Source of the DNA: JAFEDN01 sp963795715
GTDB lineage: Bacteria; Pseudomonadota; Gammaproteobacteria; Coxiellales; Coxiellaceae
Length of the DNA: 64,000 nt
Assembly (NCBI GenBank): GCA_963795715.1
Contig: CAWCIY010000003.1
Span: 1,054,001 to 1,118,000, forward strand
Reading direction: 5' to 3'
Of this stretch, positions 8,203 to 16,159 are shown piece by piece. Position numbers and translations under genes: made by a program. The notes beneath the pieces were generated by a model, which saw only the letters and a list, made by a program, of their open reading frames with translations, was not told the origin of the DNA and did not search any database. The first letter of the stretch is position 1, and each line of letters begins with the position of its first letter.

Positions 8203-8569
8203 CGATGACCGTTCGTTGCCAGGATAGTACTCAAGATGTGATATAAATTAAATCAGAACTGGATCAGAGAAGTCAGCAATACACCAAAACTCGTTTTAAT
8301 ATGAACTTCTATTACAGCAGTGCTGACGCCATTATCAGCGGCATTAGCTTAAGTTTAGCCCAAGAAATATTTAATTTAGATCTTTAATTCAGATTTTTTT
8401 TCTAGTTTTAGTGAAGTTTTTCTGACTGATCTTTTTCCTGGTTTTTTTATGAAATTGTTATAAATAAATTGGTTGCTGAAAATGTTTGTAAGAACCCCTA
8501 TTGCATTGTTTACCCTCTTTCATTTAAAATGCAAAAATAATCAGGATTCAATTTCAAGGAGATAAGCCA
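8203..8569. other. Intergenic region between LLM gene and hcp copy 1
   Basis: There is no intact gene. A short plus-strand frame at about 8300-8385 (ATG AAC TTC TAT onwards) looks like a remnant. From about 8414 the sequence is repeated before hcp copy 2 (about 11617) and carries the hcp promoter and ribosome-binding site. Confidence 0.4.
8501..8530 (+). promoter_or_regulatory. Putative promoter of hcp copy 1
   Basis: TTGCAT (8501-8506) and TAAAAT (8525-8530) are separated by 18 bases, 40 bases before the Hcp start codon. The same arrangement recurs at copy 2. AAGGAGAT precedes the ATG. Confidence 0.4.
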
Positions 8570-9055
8570 ATGTCTATCTATTTAAAAGCCCCCGGCGCCA
8601 ATGGCAATGTTTCGGCGCAAAATTACCAAAATTGGGTAAGCCTGCTCAAATTTTCCCTCAGTGGTGTGCATCAAGCAGTGGAACAACGTACTGGGCGGAT
8701 GTATGATCGAATTCAGGGCGGACCCAATTGCGGCTTGGTGTGGTTGCAAAAGCTTGCCGACAGCAGTTCTACCTTTTGGTTTGCCTCTGCCACCAGCCAG
8801 CAAGGAATTCCACAAGTGGAAATTCATTTTGTCACGGCAGGCGATCCTCCGTTCACTTACTTAAGCTACACATTGAAGAATGTGTTCGTAAGTTTCTTCA
8901 ATCAGGAACATGATCGGGGTAAGAATGGTCCAATCGAACATTTATCGTTGGGTTATGACTCTTTGGAAATGACTTATACTCCACGCTCTGCCGATAATGT
9001 GGTTCAATCACCCATACGCGCAGGTTTTGATGTGGCTCAAGGCGTGAAGATATAA
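8570..9055 (+). CDS. hcp: Hcp-like type VI secretion tube protein, copy 1
   Basis: This 161-residue protein matches the Hcp family, whose hexameric rings stack into the inner tube of the type VI secretion system and carry small effectors in the lumen. Family features include the IxLKAPGANG start, SLLKFSLSGVHQ, IPQVEIHFVTAGDPPFTYLSY, LKNVFVSFF, HLSLGYDSLEMTYTPRSAD and the end GFDVAQGVKI. AAGGAGAT precedes the ATG. The protein is identical to copy 2 as far as I can read. No other type VI genes are in this window, so the machine must be encoded elsewhere or be absent. Confidence 0.85.
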   Translation: MSIYLKAPGANGNVSAQNYQNWVSLLKFSLSGVHQAVEQRTGRMYDRIQGGPNCGLVWLQKLADSSSTFWFASATSQQGIPQVEIHFVTAGDPPFTYLSYTLKNVFVSFFNQEHDRGKNGPIEHLSLGYDSLEMTYTPRSADNVVQSPIRAGFDVAQGVKI

Positions 9056-9076
9056 TCTCAGGAAAGGAGCACACTT

Positions 9077-10198
9077 ATGGACTGGGGCCGATATGCTTGT
9101 GTGTATGTGACACAACTGGAATCGTTACAAGATGTGGCCAAGCGATTCTCACCGAGTCAAAAGCCGGAAGATGTGGCAGAGTATTTAAAAGTGATGCGGC
9201 TAATGAATAGTTTTAACCAACTATGGAATCCCGCGTTTTCACAATCCAGTCGTATTCCGATGCTGCCGCACAGTTGCATTTGCTTGCCAACCGCACGGGA
9301 TATGAAGGAATATCAAACGCGTATCAGTAAATTCCCGAATATTCATACTCAAAAATGGCTGACGAGCAAAGAACCCTGGTTGGATGCAGCGCGTGGCCCG
9401 AACAAAGAATATTTTTCCACACGCGAGGTAATTGCTTCGTTGGTTCAGGATCATGATTTAGAAACAGCTGGAGGCGTGGCCTTGTTGGTACAAGGATTAC
9501 ATGAAATCGATGAGCACCCACATCTTGCCGCTGCCGCCGCTGGTGTTGGATTAACCGCCGTTGAACAAACAGCGGATTATGTGAAGGAAAATGCCAAAGA
9601 AATGCGCACTGCTATGCTAGAGGTCGAGAAAAAATTAAAAGCCTATGCGGAAGCAGCGAGGGGGCTGAAGACGGCCGCCAAAGAAGCTTATATCGAAGCG
9701 CATCGTAAATTAAAAGAAAAATTCGCACACTATTTAAAAGAAGATCGTGCCACAAGAGAAGAGATGCGTAAATTAGAATATGTGAATAACCGCGAGAAGT
9801 GGTTGCTGCGCTGGAAAACGGGTATTCCAAATTCCAGTGTAGTTGATACCGAAGCATTCAAAGCCATTACCAAACTAGCACGAAAGGCCACTCTATTCGA
9901 TAGGGGTGCTATAGGTATTCATATTGGATTATCAACAAGAGAAGTATGGAACACTTACAAAGAGTATGGGGATTGGCAAAGGAAATTATTTCAAGAGGCA
10001 GTAGGGATGGGATTGGGTATATATGGAGGGACATTAGGTGAGCCTGTTGTTGCATTACTTTGCCTTGGGCCGGAGGGTTGGATCATTATTTTGGTTGGAA
10101 CAGCTTTATCTGTGGGCTTTGAATATGGTGGTGAATGGTTGAGCGGAGAAGGATATGATCGACTGAAGGAAGAAATTCATGATTTTTCCAGCTTATAA
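9077..10198 (+). CDS. Putative Hcp-linked toxin, copy 1 (LysM-like N terminus, hydrophobic C terminus)
   Basis: I do not recognise a named family for this 373-residue protein. Residues about 4-75 resemble a LysM fold (VYVTQLESLQDVAKRF, then LPHSCICLP). Residues about 170-250 are charged and helical, probably coiled coil. Residues about 315-350 are hydrophobic and glycine-rich (LCLGPEGWIIILVGTALSVG), resembling a pore-forming hairpin. It follows hcp by 21 bases and its 3' end overlaps a small membrane-protein gene by 20 bases. Hcp, toxin and membrane immunity is a known type VI arrangement, so I infer a pore-forming effector. A cell-wall-binding or structural role remains possible. Confidence 0.65.
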   Translation: MDWGRYACVYVTQLESLQDVAKRFSPSQKPEDVAEYLKVMRLMNSFNQLWNPAFSQSSRIPMLPHSCICLPTARDMKEYQTRISKFPNIHTQKWLTSKEPWLDAARGPNKEYFSTREVIASLVQDHDLETAGGVALLVQGLHEIDEHPHLAAAAAGVGLTAVEQTADYVKENAKEMRTAMLEVEKKLKAYAEAARGLKTAAKEAYIEAHRKLKEKFAHYLKEDRATREEMRKLEYVNNREKWLLRWKTGIPNSSVVDTEAFKAITKLARKATLFDRGAIGIHIGLSTREVWNTYKEYGDWQRKLFQEAVGMGLGIYGGTLGEPVVALLCLGPEGWIIILVGTALSVGFEYGGEWLSGEGYDRLKEEIHDFSSL

Positions 10199-10598
10199 TC
10201 CTGATCCTGCTTCCGTAACAGTTACTATAGACTTATTTATTTTTGGGTTTATAGTTTTATTCGTGTTCATCAACTTGTTTAGTTTATTTTTGATTCGCAT
10301 TTTCATGATGCCTAAGTTCGACCAAAAGTTTCGTGATATTTTATGGATGCGCTATGGTAGAAAAACATTTGGCAGATGTTACTGGTATGCGACGGGGGTT
10401 TCTTCACCAATAGGGTTCAAAGGGAGGGGTGATTTTTATAAAAAAGTATTTGGTGACTATGATTTTAAATCTCACGCTAACCAATTTGAGCGGATAATTT
10501 CTTATATTTATATTATCTCTATGTATCTTTGTAATTTGATGATCCTCTTATTTGGGATTCATTATTTGATTTATTGTATCGATTACTGGGCGCATTAA
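10179..10598 (+). CDS. Two-helix membrane protein, putative immunity, copy 1
   Basis: This 139-residue protein has two hydrophobic segments: residues about 14-42 (FIFGFIVLFVFINLFSLFLI) and about 112-132. A soluble stretch between them carries the conserved FGDYDFKSHANQFERIISY. The start ATG lies inside the last codons of the toxin gene, and the 20-base overlap is conserved in all cassettes. Four paralogues occur in the window and diverge in parallel with the toxin C termini, as expected for immunity proteins. An alternative is a second subunit of a membrane-acting toxin. Confidence 0.65.
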   Translation: MIFPAYNPDPASVTVTIDLFIFGFIVLFVFINLFSLFLIRIFMMPKFDQKFRDILWMRYGRKTFGRCYWYATGVSSPIGFKGRGDFYKKVFGDYDFKSHANQFERIISYIYIISMYLCNLMILLFGIHYLIYCIDYWAH

Positions 10599-10637
10599 GG
10601 ATGCTTATAACGGCAGCGTTAAAATTTCAAACTTTTC

Positions 10638-10943
10638 TATTTGATAGAGGTGATATAGGTATACATATTCGATTATCACAAAAGAAGTATGGAGCACTTA
10701 CAAAAAGCATGGAAATTGGCAAAAGAAATTGACTGAAGAGATAGGGGGGAGCTTGTAGGTAGCGCCATGGGAGGAATGTTAGGTCCCATTGTTGTTGACT
10801 TGGTTTTTCTTGGTCCAGAAGGTTGGTTAGTAATTTTGGTAGGAACCGCTTTCGCTGTAGGCTTTGAATATGGAGGAGAATGGGTGGGTGGAGAGGGTTA
10901 TGATAAATTAAGAAAGGAATTGTATGATTTTTCCAGCTTATAA
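10638..10943 (+). pseudogene. Displaced toxin C-terminal fragment (orphan tail)
   Basis: This stretch corresponds to about the last 100 codons of the putative toxin. It begins at FDRGDIGIHI and ends GYDKLRKELYDFSSL, with the hydrophobic part LVFLGPEGWLVILVGTAFAVG clearly readable. At least one frameshift interrupts it and it lacks start, LysM-like part and hcp. It keeps the 20-base overlap with the following immunity-type gene. Its sequence differs from both full copies, so it is a third toxin-tail variant, probably left by recombination. Confidence 0.75.
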
Positions 10944-11337
10944 TCCTGATCCTAAATCTATTGACGCTATCATTGAGCTAATCCTTTTTGGATTTATGTT
11001 TTTATTTGGGTGTGTAGGAACATTTTGCATTTTTTTAATTCGCATTTTTATGATGCCTAAATTGGATAAAAAATTTAGCGAAATTCGAATGTATCCTTAC
11101 TTCAACCGGCCATTAAATAGATGTTCACTATATGCTATCCATGTTTCTTCATTGGGACTAAAACGAAATAAAAAGCTTAAAAAAATATTCGGTGATTACG
11201 ATTTTAAATCTCACACTACGCGATTTGAACAACTAATCTCTAATATTTGCATGATTTCCCTTTATCTTGTAGTTTTGGGAGTTTTGTTATTCGGTATTCA
11301 TTATTTGATTTATTGTATTGAGTACTGGACGCGTTGA
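10924..11337 (+). CDS. Two-helix membrane protein, putative immunity, copy 2 (orphan)
   Basis: This 137-residue paralogue of the protein at 10179-10598 has the same start MIFPAYNPDP, two membrane segments (about residues 14-42 and 110-130) and the FGDYDFKSHTTRFEQLIS motif. It follows only a toxin tail relic, so it is an orphan immunity gene in the interpretation used here. Such orphans can protect against toxins of related strains. Confidence 0.6.
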   Translation: MIFPAYNPDPKSIDAIIELILFGFMFLFGCVGTFCIFLIRIFMMPKLDKKFSEIRMYPYFNRPLNRCSLYAIHVSSLGLKRNKKLKKIFGDYDFKSHTTRFEQLISNICMISLYLVVLGVLLFGIHYLIYCIEYWTR

Positions 11338-11391
11338 GGAGCTTATAACGCCAGTGTTAAAAATTTCAAACTCTTTTTTTGCTCAGACTTC

Positions 11392-11468
11392 TCTTATTTT
11401 TGGGTACACAATACTTCAATCTCGCTCAATAAATGCTGCTGTTTCTCGGTTAAACGAGTGTTGTATTA
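11392..11468 (-). repeat. Partial copy of the sbcB 3' end (copy 1)
   Basis: Read on the minus strand this segment encodes TEKQQHLLSEIEVLCTQK plus stop, matching the C terminus of SbcB at 16160-16230 with few changes. It lies just after the immunity-type gene, as do the copies at 13838 and 15429. Confidence 0.85.
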
Positions 11469-11703
11469 CACTGGCCAGAACTGGCCAGAGTAGAACAATT
11501 AGCGGATTAATTAAATTAATTACAGTTCAACATAAAAACTAATACCATGTTGTTTGAAACCAAACGATTCATAAAATTGATGCGCTGATTTTCTTTTAAG
11601 TTACTGGATAAAACTAAAATTTTTCTGACGGATCTTTTTCCTGGTTTTTTTATGAAATTGTTATAAATAAATTGGTTGCTGAAAATGTTTGTAAGCACCC
11701 CTA

Positions 11704-11733
11704 TTGCATTGTTTACCCTCTTTCATTTAAAAT
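11704..11733 (+). promoter_or_regulatory. Putative promoter of hcp copy 2
   Basis: TTGCAT and TAAAAT stand 18 bases apart, exactly as before copy 1. Confidence 0.4.
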
Positions 11734-11772
11734 GCAAAAATAATCAGGATTCAATTTCAAGGAGATCAGCCA

Positions 11773-12258
11773 ATGTCTATTTATTTAAAAGCCCCCGGCG
11801 CCAATGGCAATGTTTCGGCACAAAATTACCAAAATTGGGTAAGCCTGCTCAAATTTTCCCTCAGTGGTGTGCATCAAGCAGTGGAACAACGTACTGGGCG
11901 GATGTATGATCGAATTCAGGGCGGACCCAATTGTGGCTTGGTGTGGTTGCAAAAGCTTGCCGACAGCAGTTCTACCTTTTGGTTTGCCTCTGCCACCAGC
12001 CAGCAAGGAATTCCACAAGTGGAAATTCATTTTGTCACCGCAGGCGATCCTCCGTTCACTTACTTAAGCTACACATTGAAGAATGTGTTCGTAAGTTTCT
12101 TCAATCAGGAACATGATCGGGGTAAGAATGGTCCAATCGAACATTTATCGTTGGGTTATGACTCTTTGGAAATGACTTATACTCCACGCTCTGCCGATAA
12201 TGTGGTTCAATCACCCATACGCGCAGGTTTTGATGTGGCTCAAGGCGTGAAGATATAA
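11773..12258 (+). CDS. hcp: Hcp-like type VI secretion tube protein, copy 2
   Basis: This 161-residue Hcp-family protein appears identical to the product at 8570-9055, with only synonymous base changes. Perfect protein identity in two copies, while the downstream toxin and immunity genes diverge, indicates either recent duplication with gene conversion or strong selection on the tube protein. Confidence 0.85.
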   Translation: MSIYLKAPGANGNVSAQNYQNWVSLLKFSLSGVHQAVEQRTGRMYDRIQGGPNCGLVWLQKLADSSSTFWFASATSQQGIPQVEIHFVTAGDPPFTYLSYTLKNVFVSFFNQEHDRGKNGPIEHLSLGYDSLEMTYTPRSADNVVQSPIRAGFDVAQGVKI

Positions 12259-12279
12259 TCTCAGGAAAGGAGCACACTT

Positions 12280-13392
12280 ATGGACTGGGGCCGATATGCT
12301 TGTGTGTATGTGACACAACTGGAATCGTTACAAGACGTAGCTAAGCGATTCTCACCGAGTCAAAAGCCGGAAGATGTGGCAGAGTATTTAAAAGTGATGC
12401 GGCTAATGAATAGTTTTAACCAACTATGGAATCCCGCGTTTTCACAATCCAGTCGTATTCCGATGCTGCCGCACAGTTGCATTTGCTTGCCAACCGTACG
12501 GGATATGAGGGAATATCAAACGCGTATCAGTAGATTCCCGAATATTCATACTCAAAAATGGCTGACGAGCAAAGAACCCTGGTTGGATGCAGCGCGTGAC
12601 CCGAACAAGGAATATTTTTCCACACGCGAGGTAATCGCTTCGTTGGTGCAGGATCATGATTTGGAAACAGTGGGAAGTGTGGCTTTATTGCTGCAAGGAA
12701 TTAAGGAAGAAAATCGTCCTAAAATCACTGCCGAGAGTGTAACACTGACCGGAGTAGAACAAGTAGCTGATTATGTGAAAGATCACGCTAAAGAGATGGG
12801 TGCTTCTATGGTGGAAGTAGAGAAGAAATTAAAAGCTTGTTTAGAAGCACCGAGAGGATTGAAGACGGCTGCCAGAGAAGCTTATATTGAAGCGCATCGT
12901 AAATTGAAGGAAAAATTCGCACACTATCTAAAAGAAGATCGAGCAATCCGGGAGGGTATGCGTAAGTTAGAATTTGTGAACAACCGTGAGAAATGGCTTT
13001 TACGCTGGAAAACCGGCTTACCCAATTCTAGTGTGGTCGATACTGAAGCGTTTAAGGCGATTACCAAAATGGCGCAAAGAGCTACTTTAATAGGTACAGG
13101 GGTGATAGGTATCCATATCAGCTTGTCGACAGCGGAGGTTTGGGGCGCTTACCAAAAGCATGAGGATTGGCAAAGAAAGTTAATTGAGGAGCTAGGGGGA
13201 TTGGAAGGGGGCGCATTAGGGAATATATTAAAAGGCTCAGTTGTTCGTTTGCTTTGCTTAGGGCCTGATGGCTGGGTTGTAATTTTGATTGGATTAGCTC
13301 TAGTTGTTGGTTTTGGGTATGGAGGCGAATTGGCGAGTGGGATGGGTTATGATTGGATAAAGGAAAAAATGTATGATCTTTCCAGATTATAA
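12280..13392 (+). CDS. Putative Hcp-linked toxin, copy 2
   Basis: This 370-residue protein is nearly identical to copy 1 over residues 1-130 (LysM-like region). It then diverges, with different linkers around 155-175 and different residues in the C-terminal hydrophobic region (LLCLGPDGWVVILIGLALVVG, about 312-335). The charged helical middle part (EAYIEAHRKLKEKFAHYLKED) is shared. It is 21 bases after hcp copy 2 and overlaps the next gene by 20 bases. The interpretation as a membrane-acting type VI effector is the same as for copy 1 and equally unproven. Confidence 0.65.
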   Translation: MDWGRYACVYVTQLESLQDVAKRFSPSQKPEDVAEYLKVMRLMNSFNQLWNPAFSQSSRIPMLPHSCICLPTVRDMREYQTRISRFPNIHTQKWLTSKEPWLDAARDPNKEYFSTREVIASLVQDHDLETVGSVALLLQGIKEENRPKITAESVTLTGVEQVADYVKDHAKEMGASMVEVEKKLKACLEAPRGLKTAAREAYIEAHRKLKEKFAHYLKEDRAIREGMRKLEFVNNREKWLLRWKTGLPNSSVVDTEAFKAITKMAQRATLIGTGVIGIHISLSTAEVWGAYQKHEDWQRKLIEELGGLEGGALGNILKGSVVRLLCLGPDGWVVILIGLALVVGFGYGGELASGMGYDWIKEKMYDLSRL

Positions 13393-13789
13393 ACTTTTTC
13401 CTGATTCACCTAAAGTTACCCTAAACGTAGTTCTTATGGGTTGTATTTTTTTGTTTACTAATTTTTGTTTATTCTCTATGTTTTTATTTCGCCTTTTTTT
13501 GTTACCAAAGTTTGATAAAAAATTTAAGAGCCTCCAAAGTTATTTTTTATATAAGAAACCGGTCGATAGATGCTATTTTTATGTGAGTTATATTTCTTCA
13601 ATCGGTCTGAAACGTAAAAAAGACCCTCTTAGAAAAATATTTGGTGATTACGACTTTAAATCCCAAACCACTCGATTTGAGCGAATTATTTCTAATAGTA
13701 CAGTGATTTCATTTTACATTGTTATTTTATCAATTTTCCTATTAGGAATTCGTTATTTAATTTATTGTATCGAATATTGGACGCATTGA
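13373..13789 (+). CDS. Two-helix membrane protein, putative immunity, copy 3
   Basis: This 138-residue paralogue has the start MIFPDYKLFPDS, two membrane segments and a conserved FGDYDFKSQTTRFERIIS. It is clearly diverged from copies 1 and 2, mostly between the membrane segments and at residues 5-15, matching the divergence of its partner toxin. Confidence 0.65.
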   Translation: MIFPDYKLFPDSPKVTLNVVLMGCIFLFTNFCLFSMFLFRLFLLPKFDKKFKSLQSYFLYKKPVDRCYFYVSYISSIGLKRKKDPLRKIFGDYDFKSQTTRFERIISNSTVISFYIVILSIFLLGIRYLIYCIEYWTH

Positions 13790-13837
13790 GGAGCTCATAC
13801 AGCATTAAAAATTTCAAAATTTTTTTGCTCAAACCTC

Positions 13838-13900
13838 TCTTATTTCTGGGTACGCCGTACTTCGATCTAGCTCAATAAATGCTGCTGTTTCTTGGTTAAA
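13838..13900 (-). repeat. Partial copy of the sbcB 3' end (copy 2)
   Basis: About 60 bases match the terminal part of sbcB (minus strand), again directly after an immunity-type gene and preceded by the same AAAAATTTCAAA flank as copy 1. Confidence 0.85.
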
Positions 13901-13911
13901 AGTAGCGGACT

Positions 13912-14356
13912 ATGTTTAGAGATGAGTCTATGAAAATTCAAAAAGTTGACTGTTATAAAAAAACGGATCTACTGTTAAAAATCCTAGCGGCAGTCAATCT
14001 ATTGATGCTTCCTTTTCTTATTTGGTCAGTTTGGCAATTGATAAGTATGGCTATTTATGGGAAAGCTTTCTCTTTTTTAATTACACTTTTAACTCAAGGT
14101 GTTGGGGTTGAAGCTTTGATACTTTGCCTAACAGCTTGGGCTTTTTTAAATCATTGGCGATGGTTTTTATTTTTATATATCCCTTATTCGATTTATATGC
14201 TCCCTCAATCAACGTCATCCACAATTTGATTCGTTTTTTTATTTCCCAGCTAAATTATATACCTGGCTACATACTGGATTATTATTGGCAATTTGCCTAA
14301 CCTGTTTTTTATATCTATTTGAAACTTATTATTTTAAAAAAACTTCTCGTTACTAA
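13912..14356 (+). pseudogene. Frameshifted small membrane protein
   Basis: The first frame (13912-14229) encodes about 105 residues with two strong hydrophobic segments (LLKILAAVNLLMLPFLIW and ALILCLTAWAFLNHWRW). It then runs into TCATCCACAATT and stops. A +1 shift near the CCC at about 14202 restores a continuation through LNQRHPQFDSFFYF and a third membrane segment (LLLAICLTCFLYLFETYYF) to a stop at 14356. The whole would be a protein of about 147 residues that I do not recognise. A single indel, real or technical, explains it. Confidence 0.6.
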
Positions 14357-14520
14357 CCAAAAATTTTACCGAAATGGCTCAAAGCGCCTGGGGCTAATGG
14401 GTGACACCGTATCTGCAGATATGGGTGCCTTGGGTCGCGTACTGAAATATGACACCAAGATTCTTGTCCCAAGGATTAGTTCATCCAGGAATGAAAATTC
14501 TTTCTCTATGTAGTTGAAAT

Positions 14521-14760
14521 TTACAATTTAGTTTTGATCCCACAGGCTCGCAGTATACACCATTTGCAAACAGCCTCCAAAATCGTGAACAATCCTATAC
14601 CGACTAAAATTAAACTAAGCCACCATTTCATTTGGTTGGAGATAATGACGCCAGCAATCAAAAAAAATAATACGCCAATGATTGCTCGGGAAAGTCTACC
14701 TCTACGGTCAATATTGGGTTGGAACCTAGCTGCTATTAGATTTTTGATGGCTTTGCTCAT
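14521..14760 (-). CDS. YgaP-like DUF2892 membrane protein
   Basis: This 79-residue protein has two hydrophobic segments (about 24-42 and 45-62) and the signature NIDRRGRLSRAIIGV near the start. It ends with a CKWC-x6-GIKTKL tail. This matches DUF2892-type inner membrane proteins (as in the membrane part of YgaP). Function unknown. Confidence 0.75.
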   Translation of the reverse strand: MSKAIKNLIAARFQPNIDRRGRLSRAIIGVLFFLIAGVIISNQMKWWLSLILVGIGLFTILEAVCKWCILRACGIKTKL

Positions 14761-14933
14761 TTAATTTCCTTGCAATTCAGAGTGAAAAATTAAATACGAG
14801 TCTCTAATTTTAATTCTAAAGCCGTTAAACTTACAATCTTATGTCTTCAATGATTAGCAGTTTGACATTGTATTTACTAATACTTATACTCAAGACTTTA
14901 TGGAAATGTACTTTCTTAAATAGGAGAATAACT

Positions 14934-15356
14934 ATGAAAAAATCCGTTGTTGTAAATTTTTTTGCCCTCGGTATCATTTTTAGCACAACAGCTTTAGCTG
15001 GACTACCCATACAAGACAGTGTTATCTGTCCTCATCTAGAGAGTTTGACTTGTACTAATAATGGAAGTACTCATTTTTATAGTTCCAAACTGGGATTTCC
15101 TGAAGGAAACTGGACTTCTAACTTTTATCAAAACAGTTGCCCCGAAAACCCTCCCAAAATAGGCATTGCGATTGCCTCTTCTGCTGAACAGGGTGCAGAG
15201 GTTTTATGTACTTATCATTCTCAACAACAAACTATACAAATTTATCAAGCGAGTGTCCCTTCTTACTGCGTAAAATACATATGCTCGGAGCCTGCAACCC
15301 CCACATCCCAAGGTGGCTGCGTTAAATTTAAGCAGGATTCTTGTGCTGCAAAGTAA
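14934..15356 (+). CDS. Secreted cysteine-containing hypothetical protein
   Basis: This 140-residue protein has a clear signal peptide (MKKSVVVNFFALGIIFSTTA, cleavage near ALA-GLP, residue 22). The mature part carries about ten cysteines, suggesting disulfide-bonded periplasmic or exported protein. TAGGAG precedes the chosen ATG; a longer frame from 14841 lacks such a site and would destroy the signal peptide. I do not recognise the family. It lies in the interval between sbcB-end repeats, so it may be cargo of that interval. Confidence 0.6.
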   Translation: MKKSVVVNFFALGIIFSTTALAGLPIQDSVICPHLESLTCTNNGSTHFYSSKLGFPEGNWTSNFYQNSCPENPPKIGIAIASSAEQGAEVLCTYHSQQQTIQIYQASVPSYCVKYICSEPATPTSQGGCVKFKQDSCAAK

Positions 15357-15408
15357 GATATTTGAAGCCATACACCAGAAATCTTAGCTAAGATTTCTGC
15401 AATAAAAT

Positions 15409-15451
15409 CGAGCTTATAACGACAGTGCTCTCTTATTTCTGGGTGCACCGT
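15409..15451. repeat. Short copy of the cassette flank and sbcB terminal sequence
   Basis: The sequence GAGCTTATAACG followed by CAGTG and then CTCTTATTTCTGGGTGCACC repeats the flank found after the immunity-type genes plus about 20 bases of the sbcB end. It then breaks off into unrelated sequence, marking another rearrangement point. Confidence 0.65.
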
Positions 15452-15821
15452 GAACTGAATAGTGGTGTCAAATCCGTATATTTCGATTTAATATTAAAGA
15501 GAATCAACGGATTACAATTTGAAATGTACGGGTAAAATTTGCACTCATCTAAGTTTCGCATAGAGATTTTATTGTCTACTTATATTTCCTCGATTAATTT
15601 CATTATTTCTCAAATGGCTATTATTAAATGTATGGGGTGTCACCGTATCTTACGGACATTGCGACTCAAAGCGGGTTCTGGTAAGGTAAGCATTAAGTTG
15701 AAGTCTCTGCCCTCCCTTGAGTTCTTCAGGCATAAAGGCAGAGACTTCTGCGAAGCGTCCCATCACCGTACACCAATACGATGATGAGACTAGCCACAAC
15801 CAACTAAAATCGGAGTTGATC
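15452..15821. other. Intergenic region with a 12-bp inverted repeat
   Basis: No gene is supported here. A perfect 12-bp inverted repeat (GAAGTCTCTGCC at 15700-15711, complement at 15737-15748) with a 25-base loop stands upstream of the gene at 15822. Confidence 0.4.
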
Positions 15822-16076
15822 ATGGTTAAGGCCATTGTATCTGAAAATTCGTCGTTCGTCCTACCTTCGCATCGAGGGTTAACGCCTCTGGAAATTGTTC
15901 AAGATTGTCTAGAAAAAACACAATTATTGTTTGTGTTAGGTATTGGTAATGCTCAGCAAATGGAGCAGGCGCAATGTCTGCAATTGTTGTCCATGCTGGA
16001 TGACTGGAACGCCATTGCGCAATACCAGCTCGAAACGGTGATGACAGCACGCATCGAGCCAACGAAACAGTCTTAA
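15822..16076 (+). CDS. Hypothetical protein (84 aa)
   Basis: This 84-residue soluble protein begins MVKAIVSENSSF after a CGGAG site. A longer frame from 15717 has no good ribosome-binding site. It contains a helical stretch QQMEQAQCLQLLSMLDDWNAI. No family is recognised. It converges on sbcB, with a terminator-like hairpin between them. Confidence 0.45.
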   Translation: MVKAIVSENSSFVLPSHRGLTPLEIVQDCLEKTQLLFVLGIGNAQQMEQAQCLQLLSMLDDWNAIAQYQLETVMTARIEPTKQS

Positions 16077-16083
16077 TAAAAAA

Positions 16084-16155
16084 CAATCCTGGGCATAATC
16101 AATCTGATGTCCTTTCATGATTTATTGTCGCTCAGGATTTTTTTATTTTTTTTTA
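16084..16155. terminator. Probable bidirectional terminator
   Basis: AATCCTGGGC and GCTCAGGATT can pair across a loop of about 35 bases and are followed by a T-rich run, between the converging gene at 15822 and sbcB. Confidence 0.4.
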
Positions 16156-16159
16156 GATC

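Larger units (their letters stand above)
8414..9480 (+). repeat. Long direct repeat, copy 1 (hcp promoter, hcp, toxin 5' part)
   Basis: This stretch is nearly identical to about 11617-12680, offset by 3203 bases. It covers the promoter region, the whole hcp gene and about the first 130 codons of the following gene. After that the two copies diverge clearly, both in the toxin body and in the third gene. Such a boundary is typical of recombination that keeps the delivery part and changes the toxic part. Confidence 0.85.
11617..12680 (+). repeat. Long direct repeat, copy 2
   Basis: This is the second copy of the segment at about 8414-9480. The nucleotide differences are few and mostly synonymous within hcp. 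Confidence 0.85.

Noticed and set aside
8481..8565. A 27-codon reading frame directly before hcp copy 1
   Set aside because: In copy 2 the stop codon is lost by a base change and the frame runs into hcp out of frame, so it is not conserved and probably only leader sequence.
11318..11542. A 74-codon plus-strand frame
   Set aside because: It is the antisense of the sbcB-end repeat plus flanking sequence.
14319..14513. A 64-codon frame after the frameshifted membrane protein
   Set aside because: Its beginning overlaps the second part of that protein in another frame and the rest shows no protein features.
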